A stretch of 64,000 nt of DNA from Rhodobacteraceae bacterium D3-12 (GCA_025916135.1 CP104793.1:2480001-2544000); one strand, 5' to 3'; counted from the first letter of the stretch, positions 25,988 to 36,597 are shown. Translations and numbers: made by a program. The notes: generated by a model not told the origin, from the letters alone.

Positions 25988-27133
25988 ATGGATTTTGCAC
26001 TATCCGAGGAGCAGACCCTGATTTTCGACATGGCCAAAGGCTTTGGCGAAGAGCATATCGCCCCTTTCGCCCAAGATTGGGAAATCGCGGGCACCATCCC
26101 CAAAGACCTTTGGCCAAAACTGGCCGAACTGGGCTTTGGCGGGCTTTACGTCTCCGAAGAATACGGCGGCTCCGGCCTCTCCCGCCTTGACGCCACATTG
26201 GTGTTCGAGGCGCTCGCCATGTCCTGCCCCGCCGTCGGCTCGTTCCTGTCGATCCACAACATGTGCGGCGGCATGATCGACAAATTCGGCTCTGCCGAGA
26301 CCAAGGCCAAATGGCTCCCCGACCTCTGCACAATGTCCAAGGTCTTCTCCTATTGCCTGACCGAACCCGGTTCCGGCTCTGACGCCGCCGCCCTGCGCAC
26401 CCGCGCCGAGCGCACGAATGACGGCTACAAGCTCAACGGCACCAAAGCCTTCATTTCCGGCGGTTCCTATTCGGACGCCTATGTCACCATGGTGCGCACT
26501 GGCGATGATGGCCCGAAAGGCATCTCCACCGTGGTCGTCGAAGAAGGCACAGCGGGCCTGTCCTTTGGCGCTTTGGAGCGCAAGATGGGCTGGCTCGCAC
26601 AGCCCACCTCGCAGGTGCAATTCGACGATTGCACCGTGCCCGCTGACAATCTGATCGGCGAAGAGGGCAAAGGCTTCACCTATGCCATGGCCGGGCTTGA
26701 CGGCGGGCGGCTCAACATCGCCGCCTCCGCCCTTGGCGGCGCGCAAAACGCGCTTGATCTCACGTTGGCCTATATGGGCGAGCGCAAGGCCTTCGGCAAA
26801 TCCATCAACCAGTTTCAGGCCCTGCAATTCCGTCTGGCCGAGTTTGAAACCCGCCTGCAGGCCGCCCGCACCTTCCTGCGCCAAGCCGCATGGAAGCTTG
26901 ATAACAAGGCCCATGACGCCACCAAATTCTGCGCCATGGCCAAGCTGATGGTGACCGACGCGGCGTTTGACGTGGCCAATGGCTGTTTGCAATTGCACGG
27001 CGGCTATGGCTACCTCGCCGATTATGGCATCGAGAAAACCGTGCGCGACCTGCGCGTGCACCAGATCCTCGAAGGCACCAACGAGATCATGCGCCTCATC
27101 ATCTCTCGTCAGATGCTGGCCGATGCGGCGTAA
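25988..27133 (+). CDS. Acyl-CoA dehydrogenase, probably isobutyryl-CoA dehydrogenase
   Basis: A 381-residue FAD enzyme with GGAGGAGG upstream of its ATG. The fold is complete: N-terminal helices, FSYCLTEPGSGSDAAALRTR and LNGTKAFISGGSYSDAYVTM of the beta domain, GERKAFGKSINQFQALQFRL, and a C-terminal HGGYGYLADYGIEKTVRDLR with the catalytic Glu in ILEGTNEIMRL. The genes around it (mmsA, HIBCH-like, mmsB) point to isobutyryl-CoA oxidation to methacrylyl-CoA in the valine pathway. A short- or medium-chain substrate cannot be excluded from the sequence alone. Confidence 0.92.
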   Translation: MDFALSEEQTLIFDMAKGFGEEHIAPFAQDWEIAGTIPKDLWPKLAELGFGGLYVSEEYGGSGLSRLDATLVFEALAMSCPAVGSFLSIHNMCGGMIDKFGSAETKAKWLPDLCTMSKVFSYCLTEPGSGSDAAALRTRAERTNDGYKLNGTKAFISGGSYSDAYVTMVRTGDDGPKGISTVVVEEGTAGLSFGALERKMGWLAQPTSQVQFDDCTVPADNLIGEEGKGFTYAMAGLDGGRLNIAASALGGAQNALDLTLAYMGERKAFGKSINQFQALQFRLAEFETRLQAARTFLRQAAWKLDNKAHDATKFCAMAKLMVTDAAFDVANGCLQLHGGYGYLADYGIEKTVRDLRVHQILEGTNEIMRLIISRQMLADAA

Positions 27134-27251
27134 GGCGTAAGACGTAAGACGAAACCAAGGGCAGCGCCCGACCGCGGCTGGGCGCTGAAAGCGTCCGCCC
27201 ATCGGCGCGGTCGGACGCTGCCGGGCGGGACATCATTCTAAGGCACTGAAA

Positions 27252-28289
27252 ATGACAGACATCTCGATCCGCACCGAAGGCCACGCCGGCCGCATCACCC
27301 TGCAACGCCCCAAGGCGCTGAACGCCGTCACCTACGACATGTGCAGCACCATCGAAGCCGCGCTCGCCGATTGGCGCGAGGACGATGCGGTCAAACTCAT
27401 CATCCTTGATGCGGAAGGCGACAAAGCCTTCTCCGCCGGTGGCGACATTGCCGATCTCTATAAAACCGGCATGGCGGGCGACTTTGCCTTTGGCCAAAAA
27501 TTCTGGCGCGATGAATACCGCATGAACGCCGTGATCCACGATTATCCCAAACCCATCGTCTCCTTCCTTCAGGGGTTTACCATGGGCGGCGGCATGGGCG
27601 TGGGCTGCCACGGCAGCCACCGCATCACCGGCGAAACCTCGCAAATCGCTATGCCCGAATGCGGCATCGGCCTCGTGCCTGATGTCGGCGGCTCGCTCAT
27701 CCTTGCCAATGCCCCCGGCGCGCTCGGCGCTTACGCCGGGATCACCGGTGCGCGCATGAATGCGGGCGATGCGATCCTCGCGGGCTTCGCCGATCTCTAC
27801 ATCCCGCAGGACCGCTGGCCCGCCCTCATCATCGCCCTTGTGCAAACCGGCGACCCCACCTGCCTCGCCCCCCAGAGCGAGACACCACCGCAGGGCGATC
27901 TGAGCAAGAACCGCGCCGAAATCGACAGGCATTTCGCCGCGCCCTCCCTGCCTGCCCTGCTGGGCAGCCTGCGCGCCGATCCCTCCGACTTTGCGGCGAA
28001 AACGCTCAAAGCGGTGCTGCGCGCCTCGCCCCTCGCCGCCGCTTATACCATCGAAATGCTCGCCCGCCTCAAAGGTAAAACCGACATCCGCACCGCGCTC
28101 GACCTTGAATACCGCTTCACCTCGCGCGCGATGGAGCATGGCGACTTTCTCGAAGGGGTGCGCGCCGCGATCATCGACAAAGACCGCAGCCCGCGCTGGA
28201 AACACGACCACGACAGCTTGCCACAGACGGCCCTGCAAACCATGCTGGCCCCGCTCACCGGCGACACTGCACTGAATTTCCAACGCTAA
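27252..28289 (+). CDS. 3-hydroxyisobutyryl-CoA hydrolase (enoyl-CoA hydratase family)
   Basis: A 345-residue crotonase-fold protein. The oxyanion-hole regions are KAFSAGGDIADLYKTGMAGD and SFLQGFTMGGGMGVGCHGSH, and the catalytic acidic residue lies in AMPECGIGLVPDVGGSLILA, a pattern of HIBCH rather than ordinary enoyl-CoA hydratases. The C-terminal ECH_2 extension (SRAMEHGDFLEGVRAAIIDK, DRSPRWKHD) also supports that. It would release 3-hydroxyisobutyrate, which MmsB then oxidises. It starts 118 bases after the dehydrogenase and ends 21 bases before mmsB, so cotranscription is likely. Confidence 0.88.
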   Translation: MTDISIRTEGHAGRITLQRPKALNAVTYDMCSTIEAALADWREDDAVKLIILDAEGDKAFSAGGDIADLYKTGMAGDFAFGQKFWRDEYRMNAVIHDYPKPIVSFLQGFTMGGGMGVGCHGSHRITGETSQIAMPECGIGLVPDVGGSLILANAPGALGAYAGITGARMNAGDAILAGFADLYIPQDRWPALIIALVQTGDPTCLAPQSETPPQGDLSKNRAEIDRHFAAPSLPALLGSLRADPSDFAAKTLKAVLRASPLAAAYTIEMLARLKGKTDIRTALDLEYRFTSRAMEHGDFLEGVRAAIIDKDRSPRWKHDHDSLPQTALQTMLAPLTGDTALNFQR

Positions 28290-28310
28290 AATTTCGAAAG
28301 GGAGAGAGAG

Positions 28311-29183
28311 ATGAAAATCGGTTTTATCGGCCTCGGCAACATGGGCGGCCCGATGGCGGCCAACCTCGCAGCCGCCGGCCACGAGGTCACCGGCTTTGAC
28401 ATGGCGGACGTGTCAATCAAAGGCGTCACCATGGCCGCTTCGGGGGCCGAGGCCGCCACCGGTCAGGACGTTGTCATCACCATGCTGCCCAATGGCGCGA
28501 TCCTGCGCTCGGTCGCGGATGAAATCATCCCCGCCATGACCGCCGGCGCGGCCCTCGTCGATTGCTCCACCGTTGATGTGGAAAGCGCGCGCGCCGTCGC
28601 CGACCAAGCCACCGCCGCAGGCCTGCTTGCCGTTGATGCGCCCGTCTCGGGCGGGGTCGGCGGCGCCTCGGCAGGCACGCTCACCTTCATGGCTGGCGGC
28701 AGCGCAGATGCCTTCGCCAAGGCCGACCCGCTGTTTGACATCATGGGCCAAAAGGCCGTCCATTGTGGCGAAGCAGGCGCCGGTCAGGCGGCCAAGATCT
28801 GTAACAACATGATCCTCGGCGTCACCATGATCGCCACCTGCGAGGCCTTCGCTCTGGCCGACAAGCTCGGCCTTGACCGGCAGAAAATGTTCGACGTGGT
28901 TTCCACCTCAAGCGGCTATAGCTGGACCATGAACGCCTATTGCCCCGCCCCCGGCGTCGGGCCGCAATCGCCTGCCGATAACGACTATAAACCCGGCTTT
29001 GCCTCGGAACTGATGCTCAAGGACCTGCGCCTGAGCCAACAAGCCGCCGAAGCCGCCGACGCCGACACCCCCATGGGCCGCGCCGCCGCCGCGCTTTATG
29101 AGCAATTTGTCGAAAACGAAGGCGGTTTGGGCAGCGATTTTTCCGCCATGCTGCCCCGGTTTGAAAAGCGCGGGCGCGGCTGA
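28311..29183 (+). CDS. mmsB: 3-hydroxyisobutyrate dehydrogenase
   Basis: A 290-residue enzyme starting at an ATG after GGGAGAGAG. Rossmann motif GFIGLGNMGGPMAANLAAAG, substrate-binding DAPVSGGVGGASAGTLTFMA, and the catalytic Lys in GAGQAAKICNNMILGVTMIA are all present. It oxidises 3-hydroxyisobutyrate to methylmalonate semialdehyde, the substrate of MmsA, 5 kb upstream in the same cluster. It is the last gene of the valine run; a secreted-protein gene follows after about 107 bases. Confidence 0.96.
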   Translation: MKIGFIGLGNMGGPMAANLAAAGHEVTGFDMADVSIKGVTMAASGAEAATGQDVVITMLPNGAILRSVADEIIPAMTAGAALVDCSTVDVESARAVADQATAAGLLAVDAPVSGGVGGASAGTLTFMAGGSADAFAKADPLFDIMGQKAVHCGEAGAGQAAKICNNMILGVTMIATCEAFALADKLGLDRQKMFDVVSTSSGYSWTMNAYCPAPGVGPQSPADNDYKPGFASELMLKDLRLSQQAAEAADADTPMGRAAAALYEQFVENEGGLGSDFSAMLPRFEKRGRG

Positions 29184-29290
29184 CGCGGCCCCGCCTTTCG
29201 GCACGGTAACGAAAGCGTGATCTGTTTTTGCGACAGATCACGCGCCCCCATGCGTTTCATCCCTGTCCAACCCGAAACAGGAGAGAAATC

Positions 29291-29689
29291 ATGAACCGCG
29301 CCCTTCCCCTCGCTACAATCGCCGTCTTGGCACTCAGCCCGGCAGCAATGGCCGCAGGCAAGCACGACAACACCTGCCGTGATAACGCACGTTGCACCAC
29401 ATCGCAGTCCGACCGTTCGGGCGGCAAAGCCCACAAGACCCGCACCCACACCAAAGTGGTTCGCCAAAAGACCAAGCGCACCACCGTGGTCAAGAATCAA
29501 CGCCACGTCCACGCCAAACGCGCCCTGCCCGGCCGCGCGCTCACCCACGCCGAATTGCGTCGCATGCCGCATGCGAAGCATGGCAAAAACTACCGCGTGG
29601 TGAACAACCGCGTTGTGCAGGTTGATGGCGACACGCTCAAAGTCGTCGCCACCCTCGGCTTGCTCGCGGTGCTGTTGAACAACCGCTAA
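29291..29689 (+). CDS. Secreted basic protein, RcnB-like C-terminus
   Basis: A 132-residue protein from an ATG with ACAGGAGAG upstream. The signal peptide MNRALPLATIAVLALSPAAM ends near AMAAG. Two Cys residues follow (NTCRDNARC), then a Lys/Arg/His-rich middle and an end NYRVVNNRVVQVDGDTLKVV that resembles the RcnB-type periplasmic family, followed by a short hydrophobic tail. RcnB in E. coli affects nickel and cobalt homeostasis, but the likeness here is limited to the last 40 residues. No metal-transport genes lie next to it. A short CCCCGG/CCGGGG hairpin follows the stop. Confidence 0.6.
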   Translation: MNRALPLATIAVLALSPAAMAAGKHDNTCRDNARCTTSQSDRSGGKAHKTRTHTKVVRQKTKRTTVVKNQRHVHAKRALPGRALTHAELRRMPHAKHGKNYRVVNNRVVQVDGDTLKVVATLGLLAVLLNNR

Positions 29690-30049
29690 CGCCCCGGCGA
29701 CCGGGGGTCACACTCCGGTCGCTTACGACCCATGCCAATGGCAAAACTGAACGGGTCACCAACGGGCCGGGATCGCCGCCTCACCGGCTTGCGATCTCGC
29801 CAACCCTCCCGACAGCGCTTGGGATCTGGACAAGCTCCCCCGCCATCCCCGCCACTGCGCCCCACGTTGCAAAGCTTAACCTTTTGGAAAGCGTGCGCTC
29901 CCTTAACCTTTTCCGACCTGCAAAGTTGCAAATCACCCCGGCAGCCGGAAGTCATACGCATGTCAGCCGGATGTCACCCCCCATTTCTGAGGGGTGAAAT
30001 CCCGTTAACCCGCCGGAACGCCGCGTTAGGAAAGATTTAGGTTAATCAT
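29690..30049. other. 360-base gene-free region before uvrA
   Basis: The region separates two convergent genes. It has a short CCCCGG-CGA-CCGGGG hairpin at 29692-29706, a pair of TTAACCTTTT repeats near 29876-29910, and no credible coding frame. No strong intrinsic terminator was recognised for uvrA. Confidence 0.4.
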
Positions 30050-32968
30050 CTATTCCGCCACCGCACGCGGCTCTGTGCGTGTCTCTGTGCGCGGCGTGCT
30101 CTTACCCGCTTCCAGCATCGGTTTCAGGTAATGCCCGGTGTGGCTCGCCTTGACCTTCGCCACCTTCTCCGGCGTCCCCTTGGCCACGATCTTGCCACCG
30201 CCATCGCCGCCCTCAGGGCCGATATCGATGATCCAATCGGCGGTCTTTACCACGTCGAGGTTGTGTTCAATCACCACCACCGTATTGCCCTGATCCACCA
30301 GCTCGTGCAGCACTTCCAAAAGCTTCCTCACGTCCTCAAAATGAAGCCCCGTCGTCGGCTCATCGAGGATATAAAGCGTCCGCCCGGTCGAGCGTTTGGC
30401 AAGCTCTTTTGACAGCTTCACCCGCTGCGCTTCGCCACCCGAAAGCGTGGTCGCCTGTTGGCCCACCTTGATATAGCCTAGCCCCACACGGGCCAGCGCA
30501 TCCATCTTGTCGCGAATGCTCGGCACCGCCTTGAAGAAGGTCTGCGCATCTTCAACCGTCATATCAAGAACGTCGGCTATGCTCTTGCCTTTAAACTTAA
30601 TTTCCAAAGTTTCGCGGTTGTATCTCGCGCCCTTGCAGGTCTCGCAAGTGACATAGACATCCGGCAGGAAATGCATCTCGATCTTGATCACCCCATCGCC
30701 CTGACAGGCCTCGCAACGCCCGCCTTTGACGTTGAAAGAGAACCGCCCCGGCTTGTATCCGCGCGCCTTGGCTTCGGGCAGCCCGGCAAACCAATCGCGG
30801 ATCGGCGTGAACGCCCCGGTATAGGTCGCGGGGTTGCTGCGCGGCGTGCGCCCGATGGGCCGCTGGTCGATGTCGATCACCTTGTCGAGATGCTCCAACC
30901 CCTTGATCGTTTCACACGGCGCCGGCGTCTGGCGCGCGCCGTTCAACCGCATGCTCGCGGTCTTGAACAAGGTCTCAATCGTCAGGGTCGATTTCCCGCC
31001 GCCGCTGACCCCGGTCACACAGACAAACTTGCCCAGCGGAAACTCCGCCGTGACGTTCTTGAGGTTGTTGCCCGTGGCCTTCACAACGGTCAGGCTCTTG
31101 CCGTTCCCCTCCCTGCGCGCGGTGTCGTAAGGAATTGTTCGCACCCCGGACAGATACTGCCCCGTAACAGAAGCCGGATCATCCTCAACCTCTTGCGGCG
31201 TCCCCTGCGACACAACCTGCCCGCCATGCACACCGGCACCGGGTCCAATATCGAACACGTAATCCGCCTCGCGGATCGCTTCCTCGTCGTGTTCCACCAC
31301 GATCACGGTGTTGCCCTGATCGCGCAGGTTTTTTAGCGTCAAAAGTAGGCGGTCATTGTCCCGCTGATGCAGGCCGATTGACGGCTCATCCAGCACATAA
31401 AGAACACCGGTCAGCCCGCTGCCAATCTGGCTCGCCAAGCGGATACGCTGGCTCTCGCCACCGCTCAGGGTTCCACTCGAACGTGACAGCGTAAGGTATT
31501 CTAATCCCACGTTATTCAGGAACCCAAGGCGCTCGCGAATTTCCTTCAAAATCGCCGCTGCAATCTCGTTCTTCTGCTTGCTCAACTGGTTCGGCACCTC
31601 TGCCGCCCACTCCAGCGCCTCGCGGATGCTCATTTGCACCAGCTGCCCGACATGCAGCCGCTCTTCCGGCTTGCCATCCACCGGCCCGATCTTCACCGCC
31701 AGCGCCTCTTCACGCAGCCGATAACCGCCACACGCCCCGCACGGGCGGTTGTTCTGATACCGCTCAAATTCTTCCCGGATCCAGTTGCTATCGGTCTCGC
31801 GATAGCGCCGCTCCATGTTCGGGATCACCCCCTCAAACACCCGCGTCACCTGATAAACCCGGCCCCCCTCGTCATAGCGAAACGGGATTTCCTCATCGCC
31901 AGACCCATAGAGGAAAACCTGCTGCACATGCTTGGGCAAGTCCTTCCACGAGGAGTTCTTGTCAAACTCGTAATGCTTGGCAATTGCCTCGATTGTCTGA
32001 AGAAAATAAGGGCTTTTGCCCTTGCGCCACGGCGCCAGCGCCCCGTCATAAACCTTGAGCGTTGCATCCGGCACCACCAGCCGCTCGTCGAAAAACAGCT
32101 CAACCCCCAACCCGTCACACTCCGGGCACGCCCCAAACGGCGCGTTGAACGAAAACAACCTCGGCTCGATCTCGGGAATGGTGAAGCCACTGACAGGACA
32201 GGCAAAATTCTCGCTAAAGGTCAGCCGCTCGGCCTCCCCCTCGACGGGCGCGGTCTCCAAAATCGCGATCCCATCGGCAAGGTCCAGCGCAGTGCGCAGG
32301 CTGTCCGCCAGCCGCGTCTCAAGCCCCTCGCGCACCACGATCCGGTCAACCACCACGTCGATGTCATGGCGGAATTTCTTGTCGAGCGTTGGCGGCTCAT
32401 CCAGCTCGTGAAACGCGCCGTCAACCTTGACCCGCTGGAACCCCTGCTTGCGCAACTCGATGAATTCCTTGCGATATTCCCCTTTGCGGTCACGCACGAT
32501 CGGCGCAAGAAGATAGGCCCGCGTGCCCTCCTCCAGCCGCATGATCCGGTCGACCATATCCTGCACCTGCTGCGCCTCGATGGGCTTGCCGGTTGCGGGC
32601 GAATAGGGCGTGCCTGCGCGGGCAAACAACAGCCGCAGATAGTCATAAATCTCCGTCACCGTCCCCACGGTCGAGCGCGGGTTCTTGCTCGTCGTCTTCT
32701 GCTCAATCGAAATCGCCGGGGACAGGCCGGAAATGTGGTCCACATCCGGCTTTTCCATCATATCAAGGAACTGCCGCGCATAGGCGCTCAGCGATTCCAC
32801 ATAGCGCCGCTGCCCTTCGGCATAGATCGTATCGAACGCGAGCGAGGATTTGCCCGAGCCGGAAAGCCCTGTAATAACAACAAGCTGATCGCGCGGAATG
32901 TCCACGTCGATGCTTTTCAGGTTGTGCTCGCGCGCGCCGCGCACCTCGATATTTTTCAACTCAGCCAT
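30050..32968 (-). CDS. uvrA: Excinuclease ABC subunit A
   Basis: A 972-residue DNA-repair ATPase that, with UvrB, finds bulky lesions in nucleotide excision repair. Two ABC modules are visible: Walker [15 protein letters not shown] near the N-terminus and [16 protein letters not shown] in the second, with signatures [16 protein letters not shown] and [16 protein letters not shown] and Walker B FVLDEP-type segments ([28 protein letters not shown]). Zinc motifs occur at CPECDG and at CEACQGDG...CETCKG. The ATG at 32968 gives [20 protein letters not shown]; seventeen further upstream codons are unlikely. It appears to be a single-gene unit. Confidence 0.97.
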   Translation of the reverse strand: MAELKNIEVRGAREHNLKSIDVDIPRDQLVVITGLSGSGKSSLAFDTIYAEGQRRYVESLSAYARQFLDMMEKPDVDHISGLSPAISIEQKTTSKNPRSTVGTVTEIYDYLRLLFARAGTPYSPATGKPIEAQQVQDMVDRIMRLEEGTRAYLLAPIVRDRKGEYRKEFIELRKQGFQRVKVDGAFHELDEPPTLDKKFRHDIDVVVDRIVVREGLETRLADSLRTALDLADGIAILETAPVEGEAERLTFSENFACPVSGFTIPEIEPRLFSFNAPFGACPECDGLGVELFFDERLVVPDATLKVYDGALAPWRKGKSPYFLQTIEAIAKHYEFDKNSSWKDLPKHVQQVFLYGSGDEEIPFRYDEGGRVYQVTRVFEGVIPNMERRYRETDSNWIREEFERYQNNRPCGACGGYRLREEALAVKIGPVDGKPEERLHVGQLVQMSIREALEWAAEVPNQLSKQKNEIAAAILKEIRERLGFLNNVGLEYLTLSRSSGTLSGGESQRIRLASQIGSGLTGVLYVLDEPSIGLHQRDNDRLLLTLKNLRDQGNTVIVVEHDEEAIREADYVFDIGPGAGVHGGQVVSQGTPQEVEDDPASVTGQYLSGVRTIPYDTARREGNGKSLTVVKATGNNLKNVTAEFPLGKFVCVTGVSGGGKSTLTIETLFKTASMRLNGARQTPAPCETIKGLEHLDKVIDIDQRPIGRTPRSNPATYTGAFTPIRDWFAGLPEAKARGYKPGRFSFNVKGGRCEACQGDGVIKIEMHFLPDVYVTCETCKGARYNRETLEIKFKGKSIADVLDMTVEDAQTFFKAVPSIRDKMDALARVGLGYIKVGQQATTLSGGEAQRVKLSKELAKRSTGRTLYILDEPTTGLHFEDVRKLLEVLHELVDQGNTVVVIEHNLDVVKTADWIIDIGPEGGDGGGKIVAKGTPEKVAKVKASHTGHYLKPMLEAGKSTPRTETRTEPRAVAE

Positions 32969-33063
32969 AGTGCCCCCACTCTTCACCTCAGAGATAGTCG
33001 AGCCGTTCGCATCTTCCAATAGCGAATTGTGAACAAAAGCGGAACTTGATGTTCACCGCACAG

Positions 33064-33095
33064 AAAACCGGCCCCGCAGTTTATTACGGGGCCGG
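33064..33095 (-). terminator. Intrinsic terminator of lpd
   Basis: CCGGCCCCG and CGGGGCCGG pair across a ten-base loop, and the leftward strand continues TTTTCTG. It lies about 42 bases beyond the lpd stop. Confidence 0.88.
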
Positions 33096-33136
33096 CGCGT
33101 GGACAGATCAAATAAACCTGTGTCCTTGGGGTCAAG

Positions 33137-34531
33137 TCAGATGTGGATCGCCCTGTCATAAGCGTCCAGCACGCTTTCATGCATCATCTCGCTCAGCGTC
33201 GGGTGCGGGAACACCGTATTCATAAGCTCTTCTTCAGTGGTCTCCAACGTGCGCCCCACGACATAGCCCTGGATCATTTCGGTCACCTCCGCACCCACCA
33301 TATGCGCGCCCAAAAGCTCGCCCGTCTTGGCATCGAACACGGTTTTCACCATGCCTTCCGCCTCGCCCAGCGCGATCGCCTTGCCGTTGCCGATAAAGGG
33401 GAACCGCCCGACCTTGATGTCATAGCCCAGCTCTTTGGCCTTGGCCTCGGAATAGCCCACGCTCGCCACCTGCGGATGGCAATAGGTGCAGCCCGCAATC
33501 GCTTCGGGGCGCACGGCATGCACCTTTTTCCCGGCGATCAGCTCGGCCACCATCACCCCTTCGTGGCTCGCCTTATGGGCCAGCCACGGCGCGCCGGCGA
33601 TATCGCCAATGGCAAACACGCCATCAACCCCGGTGCGGCAATAGCCATCAACAACCACATGGGTCCGGTCGGTCTTGATCCCCTGTTCCTCAAGGCCAAG
33701 CCCCTCGACATTGCCCACAATCCCGACAGCGGAAATCACCGTGTCGAAATCTTGCTTCTCGACCTTGCCACCCACTTCGATATGGGCCGTTACCTTGGTC
33801 TTGCTGCGGTCGAGCTGTTTGACCATGGCTTTTTCCATGATCTTCATGCCCTGCTTGACGAATTGCTTCTTGGCAAAGGCGGAAATCTCGGCGTCCTCCA
33901 CCGGCAGCACCCGGTCCATCACCTCGACCACGGTCGTTTCCGCGCCCAGCGTGTTATAGAAGCTGGCAAACTCGATCCCAATCGCACCCGAGCCGATCAC
34001 CAAGAGTTTCTTCGGCATATGCGGCGGCTGCAACGCATGCTTATAGGTCCAAACCCGCTCGCCATCGGCCTCAAGCCCCGGCAATTCCCGCGCCCGCGCG
34101 CCGGTGGCAAGGATAACGTTCTTACCTGTTAAGGTTTCTTCACCTTTATCGGTTTTAACTGTGACTGTGTTCTTCCCCGAAAGGCGCGCCTCGCCCATGA
34201 TCGTGGTGACCTTGTTCTTTTTCAACAAGTGGCCGATCCCGCTGTTTAGCTGTTTCGCCACCCCGCGCGAACGCTTCACGACGGCATCAAGGTCGAATTC
34301 GATCTTTCCGGCGCTCAGGCCAAATTCTTCGGCCCGGTGCATCAGGTGGAACACCTCGGACGAGCGCAACAGCGCCTTGGTCGGGATACAGCCCCAGTTC
34401 AGGCAAATACCGCCCATGTGTTCGCGCTCAACAATAGCCACCTTCAGGCCAAGCTGCGCACCGCGGATCGCCGCCACATAGCCGCCCGGCCCCGCGCCAA
34501 TCACGACCATATCGTATGAGTTGTCAGCCAT
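33137..34531 (-). CDS. lpd: Dihydrolipoyl dehydrogenase (E3)
   Basis: A 464-residue flavoprotein disulfide reductase. FAD-binding GAGPGGYVAAIRGAQ, redox disulfide GGICLNWGCIPTKALL, NAD-binding VIGSGAIGIEFASFY and active-site His in HPTLSEMMHES are present. It reoxidises lipoyl groups of pyruvate, 2-oxoglutarate or branched-chain dehydrogenases or the glycine cleavage system. The start at 34531 has GGAGA six bases upstream. No E1 or E2 gene is adjacent, so it cannot be assigned to one complex; a branched-chain role would fit the valine genes nearby but is only a guess. An intrinsic terminator follows. Confidence 0.95.
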   Translation of the reverse strand: MADNSYDMVVIGAGPGGYVAAIRGAQLGLKVAIVEREHMGGICLNWGCIPTKALLRSSEVFHLMHRAEEFGLSAGKIEFDLDAVVKRSRGVAKQLNSGIGHLLKKNKVTTIMGEARLSGKNTVTVKTDKGEETLTGKNVILATGARARELPGLEADGERVWTYKHALQPPHMPKKLLVIGSGAIGIEFASFYNTLGAETTVVEVMDRVLPVEDAEISAFAKKQFVKQGMKIMEKAMVKQLDRSKTKVTAHIEVGGKVEKQDFDTVISAVGIVGNVEGLGLEEQGIKTDRTHVVVDGYCRTGVDGVFAIGDIAGAPWLAHKASHEGVMVAELIAGKKVHAVRPEAIAGCTYCHPQVASVGYSEAKAKELGYDIKVGRFPFIGNGKAIALGEAEGMVKTVFDAKTGELLGAHMVGAEVTEMIQGYVVGRTLETTEEELMNTVFPHPTLSEMMHESVLDAYDRAIHI

Positions 34532-34663
34532 AACCATCTCCAGTTCTGAATATAGTTTGATATTAAACTAGTTTGGCAATCGCCGCAACGCAGCGCATTG
34601 ACCCTACGGCATCACACCGCAGGGAACACATCAAGCTCTTGGGATGCTTGCGTTAATTCGCGC

Positions 34664-35242
34664 TTATTGCGCGGCCTGCAGCTCGCGCACTGTGGCGCCA
34701 TACCCGCCTGCGTCGACGTAATCGCGCTCGGTATCGGTCGGTTTACGGCTCAGCGCGTCATTACGATAAGGGAATCGCCCGAACTGGCGGATCACTTCGC
34801 GGTGCGCCTTGGCATGAAGCAGGTTGCCCTCTCCGCTTTGCGGCATCCGCTCCTTCATCAGCCGGACACAGCGTTCCTGATCACACAGGTTCTCGGAATG
34901 CATCATTGGAAGATAGAAAAACTGGCGTCCCGGCTCGTCGATCTTCAAATCCCAGCCTTTGCTGATTGCCACCTTCGCTGCCGCCAGCGCGGCTGGGTCA
35001 CTGGCAAATGCTTTGCCCTCGCCCCGGAACATGTTGCGCGGAAACTGGTCCAGCAGAATGACATAGGCCAGCGCTCCGCTCGGATAGGTCAGCCAGAGCG
35101 AATAAGCCCCTTCGCAGGCGTTTTGCCACGCCGTCAGGAACTTCTCGCGGATCGTCTCGTCCAAACTGTCCGAGACTTCATACCACCCCTTCGGCCCAAC
35201 CTCGTCGAGCCAAAATTCCAACACATCTTCCGGACGGACCAT
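34664..35242 (-). CDS. DUF924 family protein
   Basis: A 192-residue alpha-helical protein from an ATG with AGGAGG eight bases upstream; an upstream in-frame ATG lacks such a site. Conserved DUF924 motifs include VLEFWLDEVGPKGWY, YVILLDQFPRNMFRGEGKAF, FFYLPMMHSENLCDQERCVR and FGRFPYRNDALSR. The fold is tetratricopeptide-like in known structures, and function is unknown. It precedes lpd on the same strand with about 130 bases between them. Confidence 0.9.
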   Translation of the reverse strand: MVRPEDVLEFWLDEVGPKGWYEVSDSLDETIREKFLTAWQNACEGAYSLWLTYPSGALAYVILLDQFPRNMFRGEGKAFASDPAALAAAKVAISKGWDLKIDEPGRQFFYLPMMHSENLCDQERCVRLMKERMPQSGEGNLLHAKAHREVIRQFGRFPYRNDALSRKPTDTERDYVDAGGYGATVRELQAAQ

Positions 35243-35343
35243 AGGGTTGCCTCCTAACCACGTTGCGTCCCCAGTATTTATAAAAATGTTACACAGCATT
35301 CTTTCGCGTTGGATAGTAAAGAATTGTGACCAATTGCGACAAG

Positions 35344-36597
35344 TCAGGCCTCTGTGGTTATTGTGTCATCCTCCAAGCCTTCCTCCACGGCCCATTCCAC
35401 TGCAACCGGAGAGGTCGACATGCTGACCGGGGCGTAACCGCTTGTATCCTCAACAGAAGGCGCCGCACGCCGGGTCATCCGCCACGCCGCATAGGCCGCC
35501 ATCGCAACCAGCATCACCCCGAGGAAATAGAAATACCCCCGCGGCCCGAACACCTCCATGCTCCACCCAGTTGCCATCGGACCGGCAATCGCGCCCAAGC
35601 CGTTGATAAACACCAACCCGCCCGAAACCGACGCCATGTCGTCGACTTCGACAAAGTCGTTGGTATAGGCAATCAGCAATGAATAAAGCGGGTTTGATGT
35701 CCCTCCGATCACAAAGGCCGAAATCAGAAGCGCGGTGAACCCGCCGCTAAAGATCGCGCCAAGCAGCGCCCCCGTGGCGCCCAATGCCGCCACAAGGAAG
35801 ATCAAAACCCGCCGGTCCATCCGGTCCGATACCCAGCCAAGCGGATATTGAAACAGGGTCGCTCCGATATAAAACGACGACACGAACATCGAAATCTGCC
35901 CAAGGCTCAAATTCGCCTGCCCGCCATAAACCGCGCTCATCCCGAACTGGGCCGAGAATATCGCGCCCAGCAAGAGCATGCCGACACAACCAAGGGGAGA
36001 AATGCGGTAGAGCGCCAACAAGCTCACGGGCTTGGAGCTTTCAAAGGCGGGCGTTGGTGAAATCGACAACAAAATCGGCGCGAACGAGATCGAAACCAGC
36101 ACCGAGGGAATGACAAACAGGATAAACCCGCCCGGATCGGCCACCAGAAGCAAGCCCTGTGCCACGACGATCCCGATCATCTGAACCATCATATAAAGCG
36201 ACAGCGCCTTGCCGCGCGTGTCATTCGTGGCCGAGTTGTTCAGCCAGCTTTCCGCCGTGACATAGACCCCAGAAAAGCCAAAGCCGATGATCACCCGCAA
36301 CAAGGCCCAGACCCACGGGTTCGCCCATGTCGCATAAAGGATCAGCACCGCCGAAATGAACGAGGCCAGCGCCGCAAACACCCGCACATGCCCCACCCGC
36401 CGGATCATCCCCGGCGCAAGGTAAGACCCGCCAAGGAAGCCAACAAAGTAAGCCGACATCACCACCGACATCTCGTAGTTGGAGAAGCCCTCCATGCCGC
36501 CGCGCACACCCAGCAACGTGCCCTGAAGACCGTTCCCGACCATCAAGAGCATCATTCCAAGCAGCAAAGCCCATGAGGATGCCAAAACTCTGAACAT
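35344..36597 (-). CDS. MFS transporter (YcaD-like)
   Basis: A 417-residue protein with twelve hydrophobic segments. The first pair (SWALLLGMMLLMVGNGLQGT, MSVVMSAYFVGFLGGSYLAP), the loop GMIRRVGHVRVFAALASFIS and the second-half loop PLGWVSDRMDRRVLIFLVAA show the major facilitator fold. The closest type I recall is the YcaD family of unknown substrate. The C-terminus is a soluble acidic tail (VEWAVEEGLEDDTITTEA). It stands alone between DUF924 and queA. The substrate is unknown. Confidence 0.88.
   Translation of the reverse strand: MFRVLASSWALLLGMMLLMVGNGLQGTLLGVRGGMEGFSNYEMSVVMSAYFVGFLGGSYLAPGMIRRVGHVRVFAALASFISAVLILYATWANPWVWALLRVIIGFGFSGVYVTAESWLNNSATNDTRGKALSLYMMVQMIGIVVAQGLLLVADPGGFILFVIPSVLVSISFAPILLSISPTPAFESSKPVSLLALYRISPLGCVGMLLLGAIFSAQFGMSAVYGGQANLSLGQISMFVSSFYIGATLFQYPLGWVSDRMDRRVLIFLVAALGATGALLGAIFSGGFTALLISAFVIGGTSNPLYSLLIAYTNDFVEVDDMASVSGGLVFINGLGAIAGPMATGWSMEVFGPRGYFYFLGVMLVAMAAYAAWRMTRRAAPSVEDTSGYAPVSMSTSPVAVEWAVEEGLEDDTITTEA

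Noticed and set aside
31634-33022. Rightward open frame of about 460 codons across uvrA
   Set aside because: It is antisense to uvrA, and the uvrA motifs are intact.
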